25,371 bases of DNA from contig DJXS01000029.1 in NCBI GenBank assembly GCA_002448395.1, positions 3,292-28,662 of the forward strand. Reading direction: 5' to 3'. Shown here one piece after another: positions 14,455-22,002 of the stretch (position 1 is the stretch's first letter; each line of letters starts with the position of its first letter). The translations under genes and the position numbers were made by a program. The notes below the pieces were generated by a model. The model was given only the letters and a program-made list of their open reading frames with translations, was not told the DNA's origin and did no database searches. This stretch comes from Lachnospiraceae bacterium UBA6998 (lineage in GTDB: Bacteria > Bacillota > Clostridia > Lachnospirales > Lachnospiraceae).

Positions 14455-17379
14455 TTATTTCATTAATCCTGCTTTTCTCTTTCTGTAGTTACTGAAGAAC
14501 TTTGAGAGAAGCGCAAGGCAGAGCAATGTCACGATCGCGTCAGCCGCGTACATGATGATCTTCCACTTCGCTATGCCTGTGTTGAGGTTTGCGGGATCGT
14601 ACTGGCGGCTGTTGGCGACGACGTAGAGGATATTCTTCGCAGACTCGCGCATAGCCTGCTGTGCGCCATTGGTATCGCGGAATCTGACATCATTGGTCTC
14701 TGTAGGATAGTTGACCAGCATCAGGTCGGAACCGTTTCTGATACCCTGATCAGCGCTCATATAGCCGTATACGCCAAAATAGTCCGTCTCGACAAATCCT
14801 CTGAAGCCCCACTCGTCGCGGAGGACAGTCTTGCAGAGGGAAGAACTGCCGCCTGCCCAGCGGTTGCCGATGTAGTTAAAGGCGGACATGACTGCAAGGC
14901 AGTCGGAGTCCTTGACGCACTTCTCGAAAGGCTTCAGGTAGATCTCGCGGATCGCCTGCTCATTAGACCATGTGCAGAGCATATCGCATCTATTGCCTTC
15001 CTGGTCGTTTAACGCGAAGTGCTTCATGTAAGCGTAGACACCGTAATCCTGAGATCCTTTGACCGCGTTCGCCGCGATATGTCCGGAAAGGACGGGATCC
15101 TCGGAATAATACTCGAAGTTACGGCCTGCAAAAGCAGTTCTGTGGTTGTTCATGGCCGGTGCGTACCAGCCGGAGACATCCATTTCATTGGCCATCTTGC
15201 CGATGCTCTCGCCGAATCTGTAAGCCAGATCCTTGTTCCAGGTCGCCGCAATGGTAACTCCGACAGGGAAACCGATGGAACCGACGCCGGTGAAGTTGTT
15301 GTTGATGGAGGCAGGGCCGTCGCAGTCGTTGGTGCGGACTTTGCCGATGCTCTCGACAGAGTTGGTCTGATATCCGCCCAGGGAGATCAGGGCATTCATG
15401 TCGTCCAAAGTCATCTCATCCATCAGCTGATCCCACTTGGGGTCGTTCTTATCAAGGCCGCGCATATCTACGAGCTTAAGGCTGTTATCAGCGCCGGTCG
15501 TAACTGCTGCCGCGTTCGGATCCTCATCTGCCGCTGTCGCCTCCGCTGTCAGGTAGTTGCTGATATTGTAGAAGGCCGCCTTGGCATCCGCTGCCATTTC
15601 AAAGCTTGCGGGCGCTGCAGTAGCTGCCGCATAGTTCGCGAACTTGTCCGCGCGGGACAGATACTCGACATTTCCGGCCGCGTAATCAAACTGATTGGTA
15701 GCTGTGACCTGATCACTTGCGCGCTTATTCTCGCCGCTGTAAGTGAGGGTCTCTGCTACATTGAATACTTTGGATTCGATCTTATTGTGAGAATCCGTGT
15801 TGATAGAGATCTCATAGTCTCCCGCTTCGAGGACATAGCCCTTGGCGTTCTTATCATCGTAGGACATCAGCTCTTCCTTGCTGACTACGATGTTGACTGT
15901 CTCAGTGGCGCCGGGCTCAAGGAGACCTGTCTTCTCAAACTGGACAAGGTTTGCGCTGGCTTTCTCAATGCCGCCGTTTGTATAGGGCGGATTGGAGTAA
16001 ACTTCCACGACGTCCTTACCAGCGACAGTGCCGGTGTTAGTGACATCGACTGTAAAGGAAATAGTATCGCCGTTGTCCGTGATCTCGCTCATTTTCTGCG
16101 TGAAGGTCGTATAGGACAGTCCGTAGCCGAAGGGATACTGAACGACCTGGTCATAGTTGATAAGGCCTTCCACAGCAGCGGTCTCGTAGAAACGATAGCC
16201 TACATAGATGCCTTCCACGTAGTTTACGAAAGAAGGAATCGATGTGGACTCGGTCCCTGTGAAGCCCACGGAAGTGTACTTGAACTCATCCATGTTGGTG
16301 TAGTTGAAATCGCCGAAATTGTTCCACCAGGGTGTCGCCTTGAGGTCATAGACCAGCGTGTCGACCGTCTTGGCAGAGGGGTTGACTTTGCCGGATACGA
16401 CTTCTCCCAGAGCGGTCATGCCGATGTGTCCTCCGGGAGCTGCCCAGATGAGACCCTTGATCTGAGGGTATTCTTTGACAAAGCCGAATTCGAAAGCGTT
16501 GGAGCCGTTGTAAACTACGATGACGTTTTCAAAATTCTGACACACCAGAGCGACCATCTCCTTCTCGCGGTTGTCGAGCATCAGATAGTGATCGCCGGCG
16601 TTCCAGTCATTGCCCTCGTTGAGAGTGTCATCATAGGTCGCCGCCCTGTAGGTCGTGCCGTCCTGGTATGTTCCGTCGATGATCGCCTGAACGTCATTGG
16701 GAAGATCCGCGCCCTCTCCGCCGGGTCTTGAGATCACGATCATAGCCGTGTTAGAGAACGCCTTGGCATTCGACATCATACTGTCTGTATACTTGCTGAC
16801 GTTAGGCTCGGGCAGAGTCCAGTCCTGCGCCCACATGCCGCAGACCGGGCGGTCCGCCTTGTAAGCGGTGTAGAAATCGCTCAGTTCAGTGTTGGTCTCA
16901 ATGCCCGCGTCGTTCAGGCTCTGCAGAAGGCTTACAGACTCATAAGCCGTGTTCAGGGCGCCGGATCCGCCGCCGCCCAGCATGGGATTTGTGGAAGCCC
17001 AGCCGAATACGTTGAGCTTGGTCCCCGCAGCGAGGGGGAGAATGCCGTCGTTCTGCAGCAGCATCGTTCCCTCTTCCGCGATCTCAACTGCCAGCGCAGA
17101 AGCTTCCTTTGAGGTCTCCTCCGTGATCGTGCCGCTCCCGCTGACCAGGTCGAGCATCGTGCTCATGGGACCGATGCAGATCAGGTTCACGCAGATGCAG
17201 ATTCCTGCGACCGCCGCGATAAAAGCAGTTCCTCTGATGAGGCGCTTCCCCGGCTTGGCCATCCTGCTCACAAGAAGCTGGATCAGGATCGCGGCTGCAA
17301 TGATGATTCCTATTGCGATCAGGTAAGTCCTGATTGAATTGATGACGTTCATAACGTCACTCATGTTAATGGACAGCAT
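14455..17379 (-). CDS. membrane-anchored, domain-permuted GH3 glycoside hydrolase (beta-glucosidase type)
   Basis: 974 residues. Two hydrophobic helices lie at the N-terminus (about 18-38 and 48-70) and one at the C-terminus (about 940-962), so the enzyme body is tethered at both ends and probably outside the membrane. The GH3 C-domain comes first: EEGTMLLQNDGILPL (102-116) and SRPGGEGADLP with Glu222 as acid/base candidate. A fibronectin-III-like domain follows around 430-550, then a low-complexity Ala-rich linker. The GH3 N-type (TIM-barrel) domain is last: TNDCDGP from 683, GRNFEYYSEDP at 752-762, KHFALNDQE from 786, and GFVETDYFG with Asp866 as candidate nucleophile. This reversed order is known in Ruminococcus albus and Butyrivibrio beta-glucosidases. 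GGAGG lies five bases before ATG 17379. The gene follows the epimerase gene by 41 bases, in one operon. Confidence 0.92.
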   Translation of the reverse strand: MLSINMSDVMNVINSIRTYLIAIGIIIAAAILIQLLVSRMAKPGKRLIRGTAFIAAVAGICICVNLICIGPMSTMLDLVSGSGTITEETSKEASALAVEIAEEGTMLLQNDGILPLAAGTKLNVFGWASTNPMLGGGGSGALNTAYESVSLLQSLNDAGIETNTELSDFYTAYKADRPVCGMWAQDWTLPEPNVSKYTDSMMSNAKAFSNTAMIVISRPGGEGADLPNDVQAIIDGTYQDGTTYRAATYDDTLNEGNDWNAGDHYLMLDNREKEMVALVCQNFENVIVVYNGSNAFEFGFVKEYPQIKGLIWAAPGGHIGMTALGEVVSGKVNPSAKTVDTLVYDLKATPWWNNFGDFNYTNMDEFKYTSVGFTGTESTSIPSFVNYVEGIYVGYRFYETAAVEGLINYDQVVQYPFGYGLSYTTFTQKMSEITDNGDTISFTVDVTNTGTVAGKDVVEVYSNPPYTNGGIEKASANLVQFEKTGLLEPGATETVNIVVSKEELMSYDDKNAKGYVLEAGDYEISINTDSHNKIESKVFNVAETLTYSGENKRASDQVTATNQFDYAAGNVEYLSRADKFANYAAATAAPASFEMAADAKAAFYNISNYLTAEATAADEDPNAAAVTTGADNSLKLVDMRGLDKNDPKWDQLMDEMTLDDMNALISLGGYQTNSVESIGKVRTNDCDGPASINNNFTGVGSIGFPVGVTIAATWNKDLAYRFGESIGKMANEMDVSGWYAPAMNNHRTAFAGRNFEYYSEDPVLSGHIAANAVKGSQDYGVYAYMKHFALNDQEGNRCDMLCTWSNEQAIREIYLKPFEKCVKDSDCLAVMSAFNYIGNRWAGGSSSLCKTVLRDEWGFRGFVETDYFGVYGYMSADQGIRNGSDLMLVNYPTETNDVRFRDTNGAQQAMRESAKNILYVVANSRQYDPANLNTGIAKWKIIMYAADAIVTLLCLALLSKFFSNYRKRKAGLMK

Positions 17380-17420
17380 ATTTTCCTCCCTTGATCAAAA
17401 CATAGCTTCTATGCAGTCTC

Positions 17421-18308
17421 TTAGTCCACAGTGATCGTGTAGACCGATTCGAAACTCTCTCCGGGCTGCGCGCACTGCTCCTCAAACTTCTCGGGCAGCT
17501 CGCCGGTAAATCCCTTGTTGTCCACGCGCCCGATCCAGGGCTCGAGGCAGATATAAGGCGCGTCGGTCTTGGGCTTGGACCATACGCCCACAGACGGAAA
17601 TCCCTTGCACTCAATAGTGACATAAGGAGTCTTGTCCGGATAGCAGATCGCGACCTTTTCCACCTGGCCGTGATCGAAAATGTAAGCATCATTGTCGAAC
17701 AGATCCATGGTCACTTTCATAAATCCGCCGTCCAGCACGAGCTTGTGGGGGTTCTCGGCGTCCGCTGCTTCCGCGACGGGATCAAGGAATACATACTCCA
17801 GCTCTTCTTTTCCGTCGAAGCTGACGTAATAATCGTCCTTCTTCGTGCCCGGAAGGACCGGAACATTGAATGCGGGATGCGCGCCGATGGAGAAATACAG
17901 CGGCTCGTCCTTGGCCGGATTGGTCACCTTCCACTCCACGAAGACCTTGTTGTCCTCAATGCGGTGAGTGATCTCAAGTTCGAATTCGAAGGGATATTTT
18001 GCCAGAGTCGCCTCGTCGGAGCGCAGCACATGAGTGATGGAATTCTCTGTTTTGCCGACCAGCGTGAAGTCCATATCGCGGGCGAAACCGTGCTGTCCCA
18101 TGGGATAGCTGACTCCCTTGTAGCGGTACTGTCCGCCGCAGACCTTGCCCACAAACGGGAACAGGACGGGCGCGTGGCGGTTCCAGTACTTGGGGTCCGC
18201 CTGCCAGACCACCTCGTGGCCTCTTTTCTTGTCATAGATCCCGCAGAGCTCTGCGCCGTGATCGGCGACTGCGACTTTGATCCGGTCATTTTCTATATAA
18301 TGCATCAT
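17421..18308 (-). CDS. aldose 1-epimerase family protein (galactose mutarotase-like)
   Basis: 295 residues with the beta-sandwich mutarotase signatures: WNRHAPVLFPFVGKV, GQHGFARD (first catalytic-type His), GAHPAFNVP (second His) and CLEPWIGR (the Glu proposed as base). These enzymes interconvert alpha and beta anomers of free aldoses, or of sugar phosphates in the YeaD subgroup. Length and motifs fit the LacX-like subgroup. Sharing an operon with a GH3 enzyme makes sense, since GH3 enzymes release beta-anomers. Start at ATG 18308 (or ATG 18305) after GGGAG. Confidence 0.9.
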   Translation of the reverse strand: MMHYIENDRIKVAVADHGAELCGIYDKKRGHEVVWQADPKYWNRHAPVLFPFVGKVCGGQYRYKGVSYPMGQHGFARDMDFTLVGKTENSITHVLRSDEATLAKYPFEFELEITHRIEDNKVFVEWKVTNPAKDEPLYFSIGAHPAFNVPVLPGTKKDDYYVSFDGKEELEYVFLDPVAEAADAENPHKLVLDGGFMKVTMDLFDNDAYIFDHGQVEKVAICYPDKTPYVTIECKGFPSVGVWSKPKTDAPYICLEPWIGRVDNKGFTGELPEKFEEQCAQPGESFESVYTITVD

Positions 18309-18340
18309 AATACTCTCCCTTCAAAAAAGTGGCTTATATA

Positions 18341-18380
18341 AAAAGTACCTGTGCCGGCATCTCTAATGCCGGTCACAGGT
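18341..18380 (-). terminator. strong hairpin with U-run, probably terminator of the glycosylase unit
   Basis: Arms of 14-15 bases (ACCTGTG-A-CCGGCAT with ATGCCGG-CACAGGT, one bulged A), five-base loop, then ACTTTTTATA on the minus strand. It ends the unit carrying the DNA glycosylase. It starts only three bases past the -10 box of the next promoter, so it could also form at the very 5' end of the epimerase-GH3 mRNA. Confidence 0.65.
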
Positions 18381-18382
18381 CT

Positions 18383-18411
18383 ATTGTAGCAAATATGAAG
18401 CCGATTCGCCA
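18383..18411 (-). promoter_or_regulatory. candidate extended -10 promoter for the epimerase-GH3 operon
   Basis: Minus-strand TGCTACAAT, an extended -10 (TACAAT at 18383-18388, TG one base before), with a weak TGGCGA 17 bases upstream (18406-18411). It lies between the glycosylase stop (18425) and the hairpin at 18341-18380, so the predicted transcription start falls inside the hairpin. Confidence 0.5.
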
Positions 18412-18424
18412 TAAGAGCGGCGCC

Positions 18425-18937
18425 TTACTCCCGTACGGCTTTCCAGACTCCGACCAGCCGCTCCAGCGACCAGGCCGCGTTAGCCGGACTCGTAGACGGC
18501 AGGCACACTGCCTTTCTCCCAATCTTCGGTTCTATGTACTTCTTGTACATCTTCTCCGCGGTCTTGCCGTTCACATAGATCTGCCGGATCGGCGCGTTGT
18601 CCAGAATGACTGTCAGGTCATTGGCCACGACGTCCCTGATGCTTGCGTCCGATGATCCACGGATCGTGCAGGAATGGATCACATCCCAGGCCGCGATCCG
18701 GTGGCGGATCAGGAAACTGCGCCGCTCGGGAACATCCCCAGGCACCTCGTCCCCGAACACCTCCGCCATCACCTTCCAGAAGCGGTTCTGCGGATGCCCG
18801 TAGAAAAAGGCCGACTCTCTCGACTTCACCGACGGGAAACTTCCCAAAATCAGTATTTCCGAATCCTTCCTGTAGAGCGGGGGGATCGGATGGACGATCC
18901 TTTCCTCTTTAGCCCGCTCACTCCCCGAGCTTCTCAT
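18425..18937 (-). CDS. hypoxanthine (deoxyinosine)-DNA glycosylase, UDG superfamily
   Basis: 170 residues. It shows the motifs of the small HDG family of the uracil-DNA glycosylase superfamily: HPIPPLY near residue 16, ILGSFPSVKSRESAFFYGHPQNRFW (residues about 30-54) and the C-terminal LPSTSPANA. Predicted to remove deaminated adenine (hypoxanthine) from DNA in base-excision repair. I choose ATG 18937, which has GGAGG eight bases upstream. An in-frame GTG at 18946 sits directly against that ribosome site and is unlikely. The start overlaps the end of the lipoprotein reading frame by 20 bases, so the two are probably co-transcribed. The functional link between them is unclear. Confidence 0.9.
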   Translation of the reverse strand: MRSSGSERAKEERIVHPIPPLYRKDSEILILGSFPSVKSRESAFFYGHPQNRFWKVMAEVFGDEVPGDVPERRSFLIRHRIAAWDVIHSCTIRGSSDASIRDVVANDLTVILDNAPIRQIYVNGKTAEKMYKKYIEPKIGRKAVCLPSTSPANAAWSLERLVGVWKAVRE

Positions 18938-19917
18938 GAGCCACACCTCCCATGTAGAACAGGTCTCCCTCCGAAAAGCTCTTGTAAGCGCCCCTCAGAA
19001 GACTTTCGTCCGTCATCTTCCAAATACAGAAACGGTACCGGTCATCACCGGAATAATAGCACCACAACTGCGTGTTCTCAGGATCATCGGCCAAAACATA
19101 GAAAGAGTTGCGATAAGACCCCTTAGCGATTTCTTCCCTGAGACGGTCCGAGAACTGCACGCGCCAGATCACTGCTCCCGGATCTGTCAGTACTGCTCTT
19201 GACTCGTGCATCTGGTCCCGCACGGAATAGCCGCCTTTTTTGTTTTCCTCAGCTTCGAACGGCAGCGCGTAATAAGCCTCGTCAAGCATCTTCTGAAGAT
19301 CATCTGCCGTGCCGGCTTCTATAAAGATAATGTCCCCCGGCTCCATCTCAAAATCCCTGATCGTGCTCATCATCTTCACGCCGGGGAGCACCTCCACATA
19401 GGTATGATCGAGCCATGACAACCCATCATCAAAGTCCAGATAAGCGATCGCGCGTACCCTTACATCTCCCTCCGACCATACCTCACCGGGTACAAAGGCC
19501 GGATCATCTCCCGCCTCTTCCCGCAGGACCACAACTCTCCCGAAATCTCCCTTCAGATACTTGCCGACTGTATTATAGAAGCCTTCCACGCCCGCACGAT
19601 AAGCGGACTCGTGAACCATTACCTCGAAATCACTAAATACAATTTCTTCCTTCTCTGCGAAAGCCTCCAGATTCCCGTCGTAGTATTCCCTGAACACCGT
19701 TTCATCGAAGGAATCCATCCTCGTCCGGTTGAAGGTGTATTCGTTAACACGGCAGTCCGGATCCATGGCGGACAGGGCCGTCTCGATCACTTTGCTCTTA
19801 AGCGCAGCCGCTGAGGCAGGTCAGCATAAGTCCGACGGCCATAAGCAGCAGGGGTTTCCGGACGCCGCTCCTTCTCCCTGAATTCTTGTCAGTACGATTC
19901 CTAATTGACTTTTTCAT
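18918..19917 (-). pseudogene. putative lipoprotein of unknown function, frameshifted right after the lipobox
   Basis: ATG 19917 has a good ribosome site (GAGG, seven bases) and encodes a basic N-terminus, a hydrophobic stretch and the lipobox LSGC (Cys38), then one Ala and a TAA stop (19798-19800). The remaining frame (18918 to about 19790, 290 residues) continues in another phase with no ribosome site at its first possible start, GTG 19790. Adding one GC dinucleotide to the GCGC run after the Cys codon joins both into a 333-residue lipoprotein (CALKSKVIETALS...). So either a GC unit was lost by slippage or the assembly has an error there. The body is acidic, rich in Asp and Glu, and predicted extracytoplasmic; no family was recognised. 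The DNA glycosylase gene overlaps its end. Confidence 0.7.
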
Positions 19918-19936
19918 GGCAGCACCTCACACCAGT

Positions 19937-19966
19937 ATTATAAGCATTCTAAAAAATAAGACGCAA
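19937..19966 (-). promoter_or_regulatory. promoter of the lipoprotein-glycosylase unit
   Basis: Minus-strand TTGCGT (19961-19966), 18-base spacer, perfect TATAAT (19937-19942), about 20 bases upstream of ATG 19917. It diverges from the GntR operon promoter, whose -35 starts only five bases away. Confidence 0.6.
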
Positions 19967-19970
19967 CCTA

Positions 19971-19999
19971 TTGACAATCCGTACAATGTATATTACTGT
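19971..19999 (+). promoter_or_regulatory. promoter of the GntR-ABC operon
   Basis: Perfect TTGACA (19971-19976), 17-base spacer, weak TACTGT (19994-19999). The -10 overlaps the left arm of the operator at 19997-20032, consistent with repression. Confidence 0.55.
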
Positions 20000-20032
20000 G
20001 TTATTGTATTAATCACATAGTACAATAACACA
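19997..20032 (+). promoter_or_regulatory. operator for the YtrA-like GntR regulator
   Basis: Perfect inverted repeat with 12-bp arms, TGTGTTATTGTA (19997-20008) and TACAATAACACA (20021-20032), separated by 12 bases, ending 22 bases before the regulator's start codon. Position and symmetry fit autorepression by a dimeric YtrA-type GntR protein. A further TACAAT half-site lies upstream at 19982-19987. Confidence 0.8.
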
Positions 20033-20054
20033 AAGTCAAAATATGGAGGGAATC

Positions 20055-20435
20055 ATGGCATGGAAGTTCAATGATAACGCCCCCATCTATCTGCAGATCG
20101 TGAACACGCTGAAGAGAAATATCGCCAGCGGCGCCTATCCGCCTGGCTCTCGTCTTCCTTCCGTCCGCGATCTCGCACTGGAGGCCGGCGTCAACCCCAA
20201 CACAATGCAGAGAGCGCTTTCCGAACTGGAGCGGAGCGGGCTGGTAAACTCCCAGAGGACCGCCGGACGCTTTATTACGGAAGACGCCGATGCTCTCCTG
20301 GACCTGCGGAAATCGATGAGTGACGAGATCGTATCTGAATTCATCGCAAGACTCCGGGGTATTGGAATGAGCGACGAACAGATCCTGGAAACGGTCCGGG
20401 ACAAGATTAACAGTGAACACAAGGAGGAACCCTGA
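20055..20435 (+). CDS. GntR-family regulator, YtrA subfamily
   Basis: 126 residues. The N-terminal winged helix-turn-helix is typical of GntR proteins (PIYLQIVNTLKRNIASGAYPPG, then LPSVRDLALEAGVNPNTMQRAL and GLVNSQRTAGRFI). The short C-terminal tail of about 45 residues, with two predicted helices, is the YtrA-subfamily dimerisation region rather than a ligand-binding domain. I choose ATG 20055 because GGAGG lies five bases before it; an in-frame ATG at 20043 would place that ribosome site inside the coding region. YtrA regulators repress adjacent ABC transporter genes and often respond to cell-envelope antibiotics. It is followed by the ABC ATPase with a one-base gap. Confidence 0.93.
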   Translation: MAWKFNDNAPIYLQIVNTLKRNIASGAYPPGSRLPSVRDLALEAGVNPNTMQRALSELERSGLVNSQRTAGRFITEDADALLDLRKSMSDEIVSEFIARLRGIGMSDEQILETVRDKINSEHKEEP

Positions 20436-20436
20436 T

Positions 20437-21135
20437 ATGAGTATTCTTGAATGCAGAGGCCTGTCCAAGAACTACGGCAGCGTACAGGCTCTGAGAAATA
20501 TCGACCTGTCCCTGGAGAGCGGCAGGATCGTCGGCCTTGTCGGCCCCAACGGAAGCGGCAAGACGACTCTGATCAAGCTCGCGCAGCATCTCCTTACCCC
20601 CACTTCGGGCATGATCACCATAGACGGCATGCTTCCCGGTCCCCAGACCAAGGCGATCGTCTCCTACCTGCCGGACCGCGACTTTCTTCCCCAGTGGATG
20701 AACCTCGATCAGCTGACCGCTTTCTACCATGAATTCTTCGCGGACTTCAATCCGGCTAAATCCGCTGACATGCTCGAGTCTCTCGGCGTGACAGGAACCA
20801 TGCCCCTCGGCAAGATGTCCAAGGGCACCCGTGAGAAAGTACAGCTTATCTTCACCATGAGCCGCGAAGCCAGGGTCTACCTGCTCGACGAGCCCATTGC
20901 GGGCGTGGATCCCGCTACGAGAGACTATATACTGCGCACTATTTTGACAAACTATTCTGAGAACGCGCTGGTCCTGATCTCCACTCACCTGATCACAGAC
21001 GTGGAGCCGATCCTGGACGAAGTGGTCTTCTTACAGAATGGAACGATCGCGCTGCATGAGAACGCTGATGCGCTGCGGGAGAGAACCGGCAAGAGCATCG
21101 ACGGGTATTTCCGGGAGGTGTACAGATGCTTCTGA
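20437..21135 (+). CDS. ABC transporter ATP-binding protein (YtrB/BcrA-like)
   Basis: 232 residues. Walker A GPNGSGKT (36-43), a degenerate ABC signature LGKMSKGTREKVQL in place of LSGGQ, Walker B VYLLDEP, D-loop AGVDP, and H-loop STH. The SKG-type signature is usual for the drug-export ABC ATPases that accompany YtrA regulators. It partners the following membrane protein to drive transport across the membrane. AAGGAGG lies before ATG 20437; an in-frame GTG at 20413 is inside gntR and unlikely. The stop overlaps the permease gene by ten bases. Confidence 0.93.
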   Translation: MSILECRGLSKNYGSVQALRNIDLSLESGRIVGLVGPNGSGKTTLIKLAQHLLTPTSGMITIDGMLPGPQTKAIVSYLPDRDFLPQWMNLDQLTAFYHEFFADFNPAKSADMLESLGVTGTMPLGKMSKGTREKVQLIFTMSREARVYLLDEPIAGVDPATRDYILRTILTNYSENALVLISTHLITDVEPILDEVVFLQNGTIALHENADALRERTGKSIDGYFREVYRCF

Positions 21136-21929
21136 AATTAATCGGATATGAAATGAAAGCTTTCGGGCGGATCATGCTGCCCCTTTACGCGGCGCTGCTT
21201 GGCTTTGCGCTGCTTACCGGCCTGAGCATCCAGTTCCTGCCGCAGGACTTCCTTAGCGGGCTTCCCGGCATCCTGATCTTCATGCTCTACGGCATCCTGA
21301 TGATGTCGATCATCATCATGACCTGTGTGCTGTCCGTGACCCGCTTTTATAAGAATCTTCTGGGCCTTGAGGGCTACCTGATGTTCTCCCTGCCCACAGA
21401 TACAGCCACGCTGATCGCTTCCAAAGTTCTCAGCGTCCTGATCTGGTCCATGCTGAGCACGGTCGTCTCCTTCCTCGCGATCTTCCTCTCCGCTCTGGGC
21501 GCCGGCGGCGTCAGCATTTTCAAGGGAATTGCGGAAATCTTCTCCCACCCGGAGCTGCTTGAGCACCTGCCCAGCGCATCCGCAGCCACGATCCTCTTCA
21601 TGCTGATGATCATTCTGGGCGCTGCGGCCTCTATCGTCCGCATCTACGCGGGTATTGCCATCGGCCACCAGTTCAGCGACCACCGCATTCTGATGAGCAT
21701 CGTCGCCCTGATCGCTTTCAACATGATCGGAACGACCCTCACCACGATCTGCAGCCGCGCCGGCGTGTACTTCGGCGTCTTCGACTCCTTAGGGCAGATC
21801 TTCGAAGCCGACACAACGCAGGCTCTCTACCTCGCGCAGGGCGGCATGATCCTCTTCCTGCTGGTCCAGACCGCATTCTTCGGCGTCATCACATGGCTGC
21901 TGCTGGATAGGAAATTGAATCTCGAATGA
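21126..21929 (+). CDS. ABC-2-like membrane permease subunit
   Basis: 267 residues with about six hydrophobic helices (for example residues 18-36, 48-70, 100-122, 155-180, 192-212, 240-260). The layout matches the membrane subunits encoded next to YtrA-type ATPases. Substrate is unknown; antimicrobial peptide or lipid-II-related compounds are the usual guess for such operons. The start ATG 21126 has GGAGG seven bases upstream and overlaps the ATPase gene by ten bases, indicating coupled translation. It is the last gene before the terminator at 21938-22002. Confidence 0.88.
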   Translation: MLLKLIGYEMKAFGRIMLPLYAALLGFALLTGLSIQFLPQDFLSGLPGILIFMLYGILMMSIIIMTCVLSVTRFYKNLLGLEGYLMFSLPTDTATLIASKVLSVLIWSMLSTVVSFLAIFLSALGAGGVSIFKGIAEIFSHPELLEHLPSASAATILFMLMIILGAAASIVRIYAGIAIGHQFSDHRILMSIVALIAFNMIGTTLTTICSRAGVYFGVFDSLGQIFEADTTQALYLAQGGMILFLLVQTAFFGVITWLLLDRKLNLE

Positions 21930-21937
21930 CAAAATGA

Positions 21938-22002
21938 AAGGGACTGCCGCATTAAGCGTGAAGGTTCAAGACCTACGCTATTGCGGCACGTCCCTCTTTT
22001 TT
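21938..22002 (+). terminator. long intrinsic terminator shared by two convergent operons
   Basis: A long stem-loop: AGGGAC, TGCCGCA and AGCGT blocks pair with ACGCT, TGCGGCA and GTCCCT with small internal mismatches, followed by TTTTTT on the plus strand. It closes the GntR-ABC operon. It also lies at the stop codon (22001-22003) of the convergent minus-strand operon, where the T-run is weaker. Confidence 0.85.

Noticed and set aside
15019..16731. A 570-codon open frame on the plus strand, opposite the GH3 gene
   Set aside because: It is fully antisense to a gene with clear GH3 motifs, has no ribosome site or recognisable domain, and is rich in Val, Asp, Arg and Ile in the pattern expected for the complement of a GC-biased coding strand.
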